This document shows positions 27,533 to 36,416 of a stretch of 64,000 bases of DNA, piece after piece (position 1 is the stretch's first letter; the number at the start of each line of letters is the position of its first letter). The position numbers and the translations under genes were made by a program. Under the pieces are notes generated by a model that ran no database searches, was not told where the DNA came from, and saw nothing but the letters and a program-made list of their open reading frames with translations. The stretch spans positions 372,001 to 436,000 of the forward strand of contig NZ_CP009516.1 of assembly GCF_000970285.1 (NCBI RefSeq), given 5' to 3'. Origin of the DNA: Methanosarcina horonobensis HB-1 = JCM 15518 (lineage in GTDB: Archaea > Halobacteriota > Methanosarcinia > Methanosarcinales > Methanosarcinaceae).

Positions 27533-27730
27533 AAAATGGAGCAAATTCAGGACAGCCTGAAAACTGATCCCGAAATCTATTTCATTGACTCATTAACGCG
27601 TAAGGTAAATGAAGCAAATTCAGGACGGCTTGAAAACCGATCCCGTAATATACTTCATTGACGCGTAAGATGTAAAATGAAGTAAATTCAGGACAGTCTG
27701 AAAGCTGATCCCGAAATCTACTTCATTGAC
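27533..27730 (+). repeat. Three imperfect tandem repeats with a conserved mini-ORF start
   Basis: A unit of about 56 bp occurs three times (27533-27589, 27607-27662, 27674-27730; periods 74 and 67 bp). The shared core contains CAAATTCAGGACAG and ends in TTCATTGAC. In copy 1 an ATG opens a peptide MEQIQDSLKTDPEIYFID; copy 2 reads MKQIQDGLKTDPVIYFID then stops; copy 3 has a stop at codon 3. It looks like repeated duplication of the first 18 codons of a gene that is no longer present. Confidence 0.75.
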
Positions 27731-27814
27731 ACAGGGTCCCCTGTGAACCACCAAACTGTTTTTTACCTAATGTTCAAGCTCATAATCTACTGTTTTTCTC
27801 GTCTTTTACTTCTT

Positions 27815-28745
27815 TTACCATGCCAGTGAACTACTGTAAAAGAATTCAAATCTATCTACAGCTTCTGGAGGAAGCCCCATATTGTCAAACATTTCTCTGA
27901 AGACTGCCCGGTATTCCTCTTCAGGTATTGTTTCTCCACTGCTTCCTCCGGGCATTATTATTTCTAGTTTTACGTCTCCTGAAGCTCTGAGTCCAAGCTT
28001 GTATTGATTCCCATTATCGAAAGTTTCAACCTCAGCGGTGGGTATGAAGTATTTTATGTATCCCAGTCTGCTTTCGTTCCTTAAAAATATCTCCTCCGCA
28101 TCCGAGCTCTGAATAAGAATTCCAGTGACATCTGATCCGGAGCTGGCGCTGTTTTTCTGAAGATAGTCATAGACTGAAGGAAAGTCCAGAGATTCATTCA
28201 CCTGAAGCTTCACGTCCCATGTCTGATTTTGTGCGGCTGCTTTCATTTCTCTCATATAGGACCGGGAAGTGGCTTCATCCAGGTCAAAGAGAAGTCCGAT
28301 CATCTCAAGCATCCATTTTTCTTCGGGGTATTCCGAAGGCTTGAGGGACGAATTAAGGTCCCGGTGGGTCGTATTTGTAAAGGCGAGATAAGTTTCTGGT
28401 TGTCCATCATATTTGCAGACCACAAGTTCGGAATTGCTGTCATAGTAGAGCCTTATTTCCTGCACAACGGTTGCATTTCCGAATTTTTCTTTTGCCTCTG
28501 CCACTTTCCATGTTCCAAAACCTGAATTATCTCCGGGCCAGGGCCAAGACCCCCTTCACAGTATAACCTGCTTCTTCTGCTTTTGCGAGTTCGGCATTGT
28601 AATCAACCGGCCCCACATTTACAGCCTCTGAATAGTACCAGGAACTGTCAATAAAACTCAGTAATATGAAAGGTCCGATGGTAATACTCAAAAAAATAAG
28701 AGGGAGAATGAATAACAGAATTAGCAGAATCTTTAACTCTTTCAT
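27815..28745 (-). pseudogene. Exported or membrane-anchored protein of unknown function, split by a frameshift in a G run
   Basis: The 5' part (ATG at 28745) encodes an N-terminal membrane segment (ILLILLFILPLIFLSITIGP) and a short external part ending KAEEAGYTVKG. The frame then breaks at a run of five G (28550-28554 on the plus strand as C5). Deleting one G restores reading through GSWPWPGDNSGFGTWKVAEA into the 229-residue open frame ending at 27815. The joined protein would be about 310 residues. I do not recognise a family. The otherwise open frames suggest a recent mutation, a sequencing error or phase variation. Confidence 0.65.
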
Positions 28746-28963
28746 AAGCACAGCCACCACTGATATTTCTATTTATATCCATGTGTGACTATCTTACTTA
28801 CATACATAGTCTTTTTTTACTCAAAGAGGAAAATTTGAAGGATATGTGGAATATTCAGTGAAAAACCAATTATTACTGAAAATCTTTCCTGTTTTACATA
28901 TTTGATTGGGAGAAAGGGACTCCTCCCAATAGTCCTTTCCGAAGACTCCTTGAAACTGTGAAT
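28746..28963. other. Short intergenic gap
   Basis: No gene seen; the AT-rich part around 28780-28880 probably contains the promoter of the split membrane protein gene. Confidence 0.3.
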
Positions 28964-29275
28964 TTATCCGTGGCAGCCTCCGCAACTGGTATTCTCGTCA
29001 ACTGAAATATGGGTTTCAGGGATGCTGCCGTTTAAGAGAACCGATTTTGCTTTGAAAACAGCATCTTCCGGACCTGAAGCATAGATATCAGCTCCTATCT
29101 GGTCAGCCCATTCCTGAGTGACCAGTGATCCTCCTACGCCTGTTATGACCTTATCCCGTATCCCCGCAGCATTTTCTTGCTCACTGGAATCTCCGGCTGA
29201 TACCGGGAAAACTAATTGGGAAACAATCATTCCCAGGACTAACAGGACAAATAGATTCGGGTTTTTTCCGTATAT
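28964..29275 (-). CDS. Small exported protein resembling the C-terminal part of a cobalamin-binding domain, with a CGGCH end
   Basis: The mature part contains KVITGVGGSLVTQEWADQIG then ADIYASGPEDAVFKAKSVLL, which closely resembles the last third of corrinoid (B12-binding) domains of methyltransferase corrinoid proteins. It lacks the DxHxxG cobalt-ligand motif. In front is a signal peptide (NLFVLLVLGMIVSQLVFPVSA), unusual for a corrinoid fold. The C-terminus is CGGCHG, a CxxCH motif that could bind haem c or metal. A strong ribosome binding site (AGGAGGG, 29283-29289) is followed not by ATG but by ATA at 29275; the next ATG (29230) would cut the signal peptide short. It may be a chimera or a gene losing its start. 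Confidence 0.55.
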   Translation of the reverse strand: MYGKNPNLFVLLVLGMIVSQLVFPVSAGDSSEQENAAGIRDKVITGVGGSLVTQEWADQIGADIYASGPEDAVFKAKSVLLNGSIPETHISVDENTSCGGCHG

Positions 29276-29301
29276 ATTTCTCCCTCCTTTCTTATCCAGG
29301 C

Positions 29302-30190
29302 TTACTCTGTATTATTGCAACTGTTCCCTTCCGTACTTTCGGTTTTTTCTGAAATTTTCCCGAATACAAGGGAAAGGTAATCATAGTTCGTTTCCGTTAT
29401 GTTGAACGGGAGGTCTGCAATCATATCTCCGTCTTCATCCGAAGCTGTTTGTGAAAAACCATCTCCTTCCGGAGAAACCCAGAAATTCCCGCCTAGGTAA
29501 GGTCCTCCTGCAATATTCACACCGGTTGTTTTCGAAATGTTCCAGGTATTTGTTCCGTAGTTTTCGGCATTCTGACTGTTATTCAGGTAGTTATGTAGGA
29601 GCCTATCCCATAAGTAATATTATGTTGAAAATATAAATTTACTTTTATGTCATTCCATGAAATCGATGATGTTCTATGGAAATCAATAGAGCCTTATCTT
29701 CCTCCTCAGAAACCACATACAGGAAGACCACGCGCAAATATGAGGAAGTTAATGAACGGTATTCTTTCAAGCCAGATTCCATCGTCGCTGTTTTATAGAC
29801 GATTATTTTTCAGAGAGTTCTCGTGCGAATCTCTTAACATGATGCTTCTCCAGTTTTTCAGAAAAATAGTTGTTATTGATACTACTTCCGGAAACACCAT
29901 CGAGATATATTCCGTATGTAGAGTTTGCTCCTCTTAAAGTGAATCCGCTGATTTTTACAAAATTAGAAGTCATGTGGAACACAGGGATTTCCGGATCTAG
30001 AGCAGTAATTATGGTTTTTTCAGGATTTGAATTCTCAGATATAATTTTTTAGATATTTGTTTACGAGTATGTTTTCAGTGTATCTCCCTTCTCCTACAAG
30101 GATAACATCCCCTTCAGCAGCAGCGTTAACTGCTTCCTTTCAAAATATCATCTTCCTGTAAATGAACCCGTGTCAGTATTGCTCATTAGT
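29302..30190 (-). pseudogene. Decayed beta-helix (NosD-like) surface protein gene
   Basis: From about 30160 on the minus strand the NosD-like N-terminal pattern is readable in pieces: EAVNAAAEGDVILVGEGRYT, NPEKTIITALDPEIPVFHMT, NFVKISGFTLRGANSTYGIY, LDGVSGSSINNNYFSE, then NSDDGIWLE. An IS5-type fragment follows (29763-29599), then the C-terminal repeats NYLNNSQNAENYGTNTWNIS and NIAGGPYLGGNFWVSPEGDG down to 29302. Several frameshifts and stops separate the pieces. It resembles the broken surface protein at 20.2-21.6 kb. Confidence 0.82.
29599..29763 (+). mobile_element. 165-bp left-end fragment of an IS5-type element
   Basis: The fragment is nearly identical to the first 165 bp of the element at 40384, from the end sequence GAGCCTATCCCA through the transposase start (MSFHEIDDVLW, PYLPPQKPHTGRPRANMRK). 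It stops abruptly at about 29763 where NosD sequence resumes. No right end is present. Confidence 0.85.
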
Positions 30191-30350
30191 CCCGGAGGGA
30201 AGGCAAGACGTGTTTTCCCTGAATACATCCTTAAGTTTAGCAAACCCTGATAGGACAAATTGTGAAACCTGCCTGCTAAAAGAGTTTTGATTTTATTATT
30301 TAGGTCTGAGTATTTGGGTAACGATCGTTTCCTTTTACTGCTACTTGAGA
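30191..30350. other. Short gap between NosD relic and terminator
   Basis: I see nothing recognisable here. Confidence 0.3.
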
Positions 30351-30392
30351 TTCAAGAACTGAAGAGAGAACCAATGGTCTTCAGTTCTTGAA
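30351..30392 (-). terminator. Strong terminator hairpin after the PAS/GAF gene
   Basis: A perfect 15-bp inverted repeat (TTCAAGAACTGAAGA / TCTTCAGTTCTTGAA) with a 12-nt loop begins 5 bp after the stop codon of the PAS/GAF protein gene on the minus strand. It is the longest perfect hairpin I noticed in the window. Confidence 0.75.
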
Positions 30393-30396
30393 CTTT

Positions 30397-31923
30397 TTAT
30401 GAAAGATCTGCCTGAATGCAGACAGGAGCGATATGGCTTACTACCTGGAGGGCGATGCTTTCAAGGAAGTTGCGGATATTCCAGGGAATCCTATCCAGAG
30501 TATGGGATGCAAAATTCAGGCTGCCTATTATTTCGTTGCTATACTTTAGAGGGATCACTGCAACTGCTGTAATTCCTTCTGTCCTTGCCGCTTCAGCCAT
30601 ATCTTCTGAGTAAAAATCCATTGAGTAGACGGGTTTTTCAGCCCAGACCTGTTTTGCTTCACTCGATTCTGCCCTGAACCTGGAAACCTTTTCTTTGAAT
30701 TCCGGGGAGATTCCGCGAGACTCAATAAGGTTTATCTGATCCAGAAGTTCGTCCTTGATATATATCCCTCCGGCATCTATCCCGTTTATCTGCAGGCAGG
30801 CATCAAGTACCATGTTAAGAATGGCATGGAGATTCCAGGTAGTGTTGAGTTTAGCTCCTATTTCCCGCTGAATTTCAAGCATTTTCTGGGCTTCTTTTCT
30901 TTCGGTAATGTCTACAACAAGGCCCTGTAGGTGAGTTGCTCTGCCTTCCGTGTCCCTCTGAATAAAGACTCTCTCATCCACCCAGAGCATTTTTCCGTCT
31001 CCTGTGAAAATCCTGTACTCAATTCCGAAAGAGTCCTGACCCTCAGCGATATTGCGTTTAAGGGTTTCTTTAACCCTGCCTATGTCGTCTCCATGAATTA
31101 TGCTTCCGTACATCACTTTTCCTGATGTGAAATCTTCTACGGTGTACCCTAACTGGGTTACGTTCTCAGAAACATAATCTGCAGGCAGGTTTTCTTTATT
31201 TTCCCACAGAAAAGCCACTGCCTGGCTATTATTTATTATAGTCCTGAGCAGTTTCTGCATCTCAAAAGATTCCCTGAGGGCTTCCTCCTTATCTTTCCTT
31301 TCGGTTATATCGAGGACAAGCCCCTGTAAGTGGGTTATCTCTCCTTCTTTGTTTCTCTGGATAAATGCTCTTTCATTTACCCAGCGCAGGTCTCCGGCTT
31401 TTGTAAATATTCTGTACTCCATATTGAAGTCGACTTCACCCCTTCGGATACGTTTTTCAAGCGCTTCTTCGACCCTATTCCGGTCATCAGAATGGATGAT
31501 ATCATCGTAAAGGAAATTGCCGGAAATAAAATCCTCAACTGTATATCCGAACTGAACAACATTTTCCGAAACAAATTCCGAAGGCCTTTTTTCTTCATTT
31601 TTCCACAAAAAAACAACTGCAGGGCTGTTATTAACCACAGTCCTGATTATTTCCTGCATCTTAAGGAGAGAAAGGAGATCAACGATTCCTATTGCTGCAA
31701 TAACTCTTCCGTCCTCAGAGAATATAGGAGAAACAACCACATTTCTGCCGAGGTATGTACCTTCCTTCGGGACTCCACGCACAGTCTTTCCGGTCCTGAG
31801 CACTTCTTCGAGTACCGGTCCTGTATAGTCTCTGTCAATTATTTTTCCATTTTCCAGACGAAGCCCTTTTTTCTTTGAACTGCGGATTGTGGTAGGAAGC
31901 CCGATAAGGGAATGTACTGCCAC
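30397..31923 (-). CDS. DUF2111-PAS-PAS-GAF signalling protein without a kinase domain
   Basis: The 508 visible residues hold the end of a DUF2111 domain (about 1-100; GLRLENGKIIDRDYTGPVLE, then GRNVVVSPIFSEDGRVIAAI), two similar PAS domains with PAC ends (about 110-225 and 235-350; each ends THLQGLVxDITERK) and a GAF domain (about 360-505). No histidine kinase or other output follows. The frame is open about 100 nt further upstream and encodes more of DUF2111 (IRIFPGGERITSLISEDAGP), but contains no ATG, GTG or TTG, so the true start is uncertain; GTG at 31923 is only the first usual codon. Either an unusual start is used or the 5' end is damaged. Confidence 0.75.
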   Translation of the reverse strand: MAVHSLIGLPTTIRSSKKKGLRLENGKIIDRDYTGPVLEEVLRTGKTVRGVPKEGTYLGRNVVVSPIFSEDGRVIAAIGIVDLLSLLKMQEIIRTVVNNSPAVVFLWKNEEKRPSEFVSENVVQFGYTVEDFISGNFLYDDIIHSDDRNRVEEALEKRIRRGEVDFNMEYRIFTKAGDLRWVNERAFIQRNKEGEITHLQGLVLDITERKDKEEALRESFEMQKLLRTIINNSQAVAFLWENKENLPADYVSENVTQLGYTVEDFTSGKVMYGSIIHGDDIGRVKETLKRNIAEGQDSFGIEYRIFTGDGKMLWVDERVFIQRDTEGRATHLQGLVVDITERKEAQKMLEIQREIGAKLNTTWNLHAILNMVLDACLQINGIDAGGIYIKDELLDQINLIESRGISPEFKEKVSRFRAESSEAKQVWAEKPVYSMDFYSEDMAEAARTEGITAVAVIPLKYSNEIIGSLNFASHTLDRIPWNIRNFLESIALQVVSHIAPVCIQADLS

Positions 31924-32326
31924 TGCTATTGCTTCAAGTTCTTTGGGTCCTGCGTCTTCGGATATTAATGAAGTAATTCTCTCACCCCCGGGAAAGATTC
32001 TGATATGTCTTACAACTAATTGATTGAAGTATCTCAGAAAATAATGATAATAACTAAATATTTTTTTTCTGGCTTTATTTTTTCCCTATTTCAGTACCTT
32101 TTCTAATGGTTATATAATTACTCTTAATTTATATAATTGAGATTTCCTTTGAATTTTCAGGTTTCCAATCTTTAAGAAACTGCTCTTTCTGGTTTATTTT
32201 TGAAAATAATACTACAGTTAAATACCGTATCAACGAGTTTCACGTTTCTGCAACTGGTTTCAGGTTAAATCAAAATACTGTTTCAACCTAGGGATTGCTG
32301 AACTTCAATGGATCTGGAGTTATAAC
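31924..32326. promoter_or_regulatory. Divergent control region between PAS/GAF gene and ABC operon
   Basis: The part up to about 32025 continues the DUF2111 coding frame on the minus strand. The remaining 300 bp are AT-rich with several TATA-like stretches (for example TTATATAATTA at 32109-32119 and again near 32130). The plus-strand promoter of the NEW3/ABC operon should lie at 32200-32300. Confidence 0.45.
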
Positions 32327-33559
32327 ATGAGTAGTAAAATTTTGAAAGTACAAAATAAAATAATTGACAAAGTAACTGCATTGTTATCTTTACTTTTATT
32401 TCTGTTTGTACTTATTACGTTTATTTGTCCAGCTACTGCTGCCGAATCTATTGAAATTATAAACATTAATGAATTTAATACGGGTGAATTTAATGGCAAT
32501 AAATGGCTTGAAGAGAACATTAACTTATCCGCAAATGAAAAAATAGAACTGGGAAATTATGTTATAAGTTATTACCGTAATTTCCAGGAAAACGGAACCA
32601 GTTTTGTTGAGCTGGTTACGTTTGATAAAAAAGTCGGTTTTAAGGGTTCTGAAAAATTTTACCAACTAAGGTCCTTTAGCGGGTCTAAGGAAATTAGAGA
32701 ACTTGAAGACAAGATCATTTTTTTAAATTCGTCAATTGCCCTCAATGCCGATGATGCAGGACTTGGCAAACTCAAATTGAAAGTCTGGTCAAAAAAAGAT
32801 CTTTTTTCAGAAATCAACATGTCAACAACTGCTCCTGAATTTCTACTCACATATCAGGACGAGATTATCAATATCCCTCTAAAAATCAGCAACGATGGCT
32901 GTATAGACGAGTTAATTTGCCTGGATGCAGGTGAATCGGAGTTTTATACACATAAGTTTACTTATGGAGATTACAGGATTAATAAAATAAAATTGAGTCC
33001 GAAAGAAACAAAAGATGTTAATATTGAGCTGAAAATCGATAACGATTGCACTCCGGGAGAACATAATTTTTCTGTAAATGCTTCCGGAAGGTCATCAGCT
33101 GTTCTAACTTTTCCTTTCATTGTAGAAGAGAATTCCAGCAAATCTATTGAAAAAATTGCTATTCAGTTGTCAAAGCTCTATGTTTCAGGCAAGAGCGGAT
33201 CCGAGATTGTGGTACCTGTAAGGATCTTCAATTCCGGTGATGTAGACCTGAAAGATATTGGACTTGATATCAAATCGCCAATGGAGAACTGGGAAATCGA
33301 TGTTTCAGAGAAAAAAATTGATCTCATAAAGTCAAAAGAATATGAAACTGTAGATTTGACAATTCGTATACCCTCTGAAACCGAAAACGGGGATTATTTT
33401 GTGGACATAAAAGGAGTGGCTGATAATGTAAAGACTGAAGAAACGAAGTTAAGAGTTAATGTAAACTCGCGATCAAACTCAGCCTGGATTGGAATACTAA
33501 TTATTGTTTTAGTAGTCTCAGGCTTGTTTTTTGTGTTCAAAAAGTACGGGAGGAGATAA
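32327..33559 (+). CDS. Exported NEW3-domain protein with C-terminal membrane anchor, first gene of an ABC operon
   Basis: This 410-residue protein has a signal peptide (about 18-38, ending PATAAE), an external part of about 340 residues and a C-terminal membrane helix with a basic tail (IGILIIVLVVSGLFFVFKKY). The segment from about 270 to 375 resembles the NEW3/CARDB-like immunoglobulin fold (VPVRIFNSGDVDLKDIGLDI and RIPSETENGDYFVDI). Similar proteins sit in front of ABC-2 exporter genes in archaea and may help the transporter outside the cell; that is inference. It ends 2 bp before the ATPase gene. Confidence 0.8.
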   Translation: MSSKILKVQNKIIDKVTALLSLLLFLFVLITFICPATAAESIEIININEFNTGEFNGNKWLEENINLSANEKIELGNYVISYYRNFQENGTSFVELVTFDKKVGFKGSEKFYQLRSFSGSKEIRELEDKIIFLNSSIALNADDAGLGKLKLKVWSKKDLFSEINMSTTAPEFLLTYQDEIINIPLKISNDGCIDELICLDAGESEFYTHKFTYGDYRINKIKLSPKETKDVNIELKIDNDCTPGEHNFSVNASGRSSAVLTFPFIVEENSSKSIEKIAIQLSKLYVSGKSGSEIVVPVRIFNSGDVDLKDIGLDIKSPMENWEIDVSEKKIDLIKSKEYETVDLTIRIPSETENGDYFVDIKGVADNVKTEETKLRVNVNSRSNSAWIGILIIVLVVSGLFFVFKKYGRR

Positions 33560-33561
33560 AC

Positions 33562-34464
33562 ATGGAGAAAGTTCTTGAAATTAAAAATCTCACCAAGAGA
33601 TATGGGGACTTGACGGCGGTGGACAACGTATCACTTGATATTTACGAAGGTGACTTGATCGGGCTTTTAGGCCATAACGGGGCAGGTAAAACAACACTTC
33701 TTGTAATGCTTGCAGGATTAACGATGCAGACTTCCGGAAGTATAAAAGTTTGTGGTAAGAGTATTGAAAAAAACATGATGGAATTAAAAAAGAATATAAG
33801 TTTTCTTCCGGACAACACTCTTTATTATGAAAATTTAACCGCAAAACAAAACCTCGAATACTTCTCTGAGCTTGCAGATGCTGATAAATCCAGAATCCCC
33901 GAACTTCTTGAAATTGTCGGTATGAGCAGGTGGGCAGATAAAAAGGTTGGTGAATTCTCGAAAGGAATGATACAGAGAATCGGTTTTGCACAAGCTCTTG
34001 TTAAAGATCCGAAGGTAATCTTTCTTGATGAGCCTACATCAGGGCTTGATCCCAAAGCTCGAATAGAGATGAATATGCTTTTAAAAAGTTTAAACGAGAG
34101 AGGAGTTGCGATAGTAGTCTCTTCTCATGTTTTGTCCGAGATTAAAGAAATCTGCTCGAAAATTGCTATTATGAAGCAGGGAAAATTAGCAACATATGAC
34201 ACACTCGAGAACCTTTGTAAGCATGAAAAAAGTAATTGTATACTCCTAGAGACTAAAAACATTGAAAAAACGGCATCAATTCTCAAATCCATAAAAGATA
34301 TCTCATTTTTTCAAAGGGGTACTGTGTTTAAAATCACCTCCGATACAGACATCAGGGAATCTCTTGATTCCTTGCTGAATGAAAATAATGTTCATGTTCT
34401 GACTCTTGAGTACGAGAAGGAAGATATGTATGATATTTTTGAGGAATATTACCAGGTGGCTTAA
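33562..34464 (+). CDS. ABC exporter ATP-binding protein
   Basis: The 300-residue ATPase has Walker A GHNGAGKTTLL, signature GEFSKGMIQR, Walker [14 protein letters not shown] and the H-loop SSHVLSE, with a C-terminal extension typical of ABC-2 exporter ATPases. It lies between the NEW3 protein (2 bp before) and the permease (start directly after this stop), so the three form one transporter unit. The substrate is unknown. Confidence 0.9.
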   Translation: MEKVLEIKNLTKRYGDLTAVDNVSLDIYEGDLIGLLGHNGAGKTTLLVMLAGLTMQTSGSIKVCGKSIEKNMMELKKNISFLPDNTLYYENLTAKQNLEYFSELADADKSRIPELLEIVGMSRWADKKVGEFSKGMIQRIGFAQALVKDPKVIFLDEPTSGLDPKARIEMNMLLKSLNERGVAIVVSSHVLSEIKEICSKIAIMKQGKLATYDTLENLCKHEKSNCILLETKNIEKTASILKSIKDISFFQRGTVFKITSDTDIRESLDSLLNENNVHVLTLEYEKEDMYDIFEEYYQVA

Positions 34465-35520
34465 ATGGTAAATAATAAAATCGCTGTAATCGCAAAAAAG
34501 GAGTTTTTTGATAGTTTAAAGAGTAAAACATTCCTGATTATATTTGGAATATTCTTAGTGCTGATGCTGGTATCTTCTATAACGGGTATCAATAATTATG
34601 ACAAGCAACTTGACCAGTATCAAAAACTCCAGGCTGACACTCAGGGTATCGAAGAAAACGATGTCTTCAGTTATTTTCCCGAGCCTAAACTAACAGCAGT
34701 GATATTTCGGGAAATGGTATCAAATATAGGGATAATAGGGGCAATAATGGCGATAATCCTCGGATATAATGCAGTTTCAGGAGAAAAAGAAAGAGGCAAC
34801 TTGAAATTACTTTTGTCCTATCCCCTGTACCGGGAAGATGTTATTAACGGTAAATTCCTTGGGAAAATCGGGGTATTAATATTAACACTTGCCATCACAT
34901 CCATACTTTCAATCGCTTGTGCGCTGGTTATGGGGGTGAACTTAACAGGATCTGACCTTATTTCTATTACGCTGTTTATGGTAATATCAACACTGTATCT
35001 CATTACTTTTTTAGGAATAAGCATATTCTTCTCAACTGTTTCTAAAAATGGGACCAGCTCTATACTTTACTCATTCATGTTCTGGGTAGTAAGTACAATG
35101 ATAATAACTTCCTTTTCAGCCGTGGTTTCAGATGCAATGGTTCCAATAGATGATACGGTATTTTACGGTGGAAAAGTTACTTCTACTGATTCTTTTTCGA
35201 TTACCTTTAGCAATACCGATGGAGAAAATGTAAGTGAAGATGGAGGAGAAAGCTCATTTAATAAATATCAAAAAAAATGGAAGATTCAAAACACGATAGA
35301 ATCTTTCCTATCCCCAACTCAAAATTATGAGCAGATTTCCGGTGCTGTTTTAGGAGATGATTTTGTAAATATAATGGTGACCGATTCTTCGATTCAGAGT
35401 GAAACCGATATGTTGGAAGTTCTATCGGGCAAGATAAGCAATATTATCTCTATGCTTGTATGGGCGATAATTTCGCTTATAGCAACATATCTGGTTTTCA
35501 TGAGACAGGATATCAGATGA
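34465..35520 (+). CDS. ABC-2 type permease
   Basis: The 351-residue protein begins with a cytoplasmic segment and a first membrane helix (TFLIIFGIFLVLMLVSSITG) followed by an external loop. The ABC-2 core has the coupling motif SGEKERGNLKLLLSYP and about five membrane segments. A second external loop (about 225-310) is rich in Ser, Glu and Asn. The ATG follows the ATPase stop codon directly, so the two genes are translationally coupled. Confidence 0.87.
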   Translation: MVNNKIAVIAKKEFFDSLKSKTFLIIFGIFLVLMLVSSITGINNYDKQLDQYQKLQADTQGIEENDVFSYFPEPKLTAVIFREMVSNIGIIGAIMAIILGYNAVSGEKERGNLKLLLSYPLYREDVINGKFLGKIGVLILTLAITSILSIACALVMGVNLTGSDLISITLFMVISTLYLITFLGISIFFSTVSKNGTSSILYSFMFWVVSTMIITSFSAVVSDAMVPIDDTVFYGGKVTSTDSFSITFSNTDGENVSEDGGESSFNKYQKKWKIQNTIESFLSPTQNYEQISGAVLGDDFVNIMVTDSSIQSETDMLEVLSGKISNIISMLVWAIISLIATYLVFMRQDIR

Positions 35521-35774
35521 GTTAAATATAAAGATGAAAAGTACTGCAAAGATGAAAAATACTGCAAAAATGAACGGTACTGCAGGTTCTGAGGCTATTC
35601 AAACTTTGCAGATCCTTTATATTTTTGAAAGAGCGGTTAATAACGAAATATATACAGTATTCTTACATATTTTAATCATATCTATATTCTTTTTAATTAT
35701 TGTATATAAACATATGAAAATTAATCTTGCTTGCCAACTGTTACGATATTTAATATCTGAGAGATGATTTTGTT
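35521..35774 (+). promoter_or_regulatory. Gap with short tandem repeat and internal promoter (TATA at 35703-35710)
   Basis: At 35532-35582 a 15-18 bp unit (AAGATGAAAARTACTGCA) is repeated three times. A TATA box (TATATAAA, 35703-35710) lies about 65 nt before the next gene, so the exported protein and membrane regulator genes may have their own promoter. An open frame covering this stretch is not convincing. Confidence 0.45.
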
Positions 35775-36416
35775 ATGAAAGCATATAAAGCTAGTGCGGT
35801 AGTCTTTTTGCTGGCAATATGTATAATTGCTATTGCACTTGGTTATGCAGGTAGTAAAAGCATTCCTGAGGAAAACAGCACATTTGTTGCGATAGAAGCA
35901 AATTCTGCCGGAATGATTATTCCACAGTATCTTATCACCAGTGAAGTGAAAAATGTATTGTCGGAAATTAAAAATAAATATCCTGACAATGTTTTATTAG
36001 ATGACAATGAGGTAACATTGATAGGTTCCGAAACTGTAGATTCCTTTAAAAATTCCCTAAATGAAAACAACATCTATTTTGATTGGACTGCTGTATATTC
36101 ATTCTATCAGCTGGAATCCCCGCTTGTTACGGCTGGTCCCTACATAGTATATTCAACATCATGTTTAGCATCATATAATTCGGTAACTATTTCGTATGAT
36201 GAACTGGAAAAGATACTAAACGGTGACAATGAAACAGTTTCATATTACAGAGAACTTTTGAATAACAGTGACCGCGAAAATAACAGCGAAAGCCGCATTC
36301 GTGTAGAAGGCGAGTATGCTCCTGTGGTCTCTGTAGTCGTACTGGATAAAGATAACTCCTCTCTCCAAGCCAGCGGATTTATAACTATCAGTTCATCGGG
36401 GAATTACAGTGAATAA
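35775..36416 (+). CDS. Exported protein of unknown function
   Basis: This 213-residue protein has an N-terminal signal peptide or membrane anchor (AVVFLLAICIIAIALGYA) and a 180-residue external domain. I do not recognise a family. It has several N-glycosylation-type sequons (NNS, NGT-like) and a Ser-rich end. It overlaps the start of the following membrane-bound regulator gene by 8 bp, so the two products are probably made together; an extracellular sensor or partner for that regulator is a reasonable guess. Confidence 0.7.
   Translation: MKAYKASAVVFLLAICIIAIALGYAGSKSIPEENSTFVAIEANSAGMIIPQYLITSEVKNVLSEIKNKYPDNVLLDDNEVTLIGSETVDSFKNSLNENNIYFDWTAVYSFYQLESPLVTAGPYIVYSTSCLASYNSVTISYDELEKILNGDNETVSYYRELLNNSDRENNSESRIRVEGEYAPVVSVVVLDKDNSSLQASGFITISSSGNYSE

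Noticed and set aside
35534..35767. 77-residue plus-strand open frame
   Set aside because: It begins in a short tandem repeat, overlaps the TATA box of the next gene and looks non-coding in its second half.
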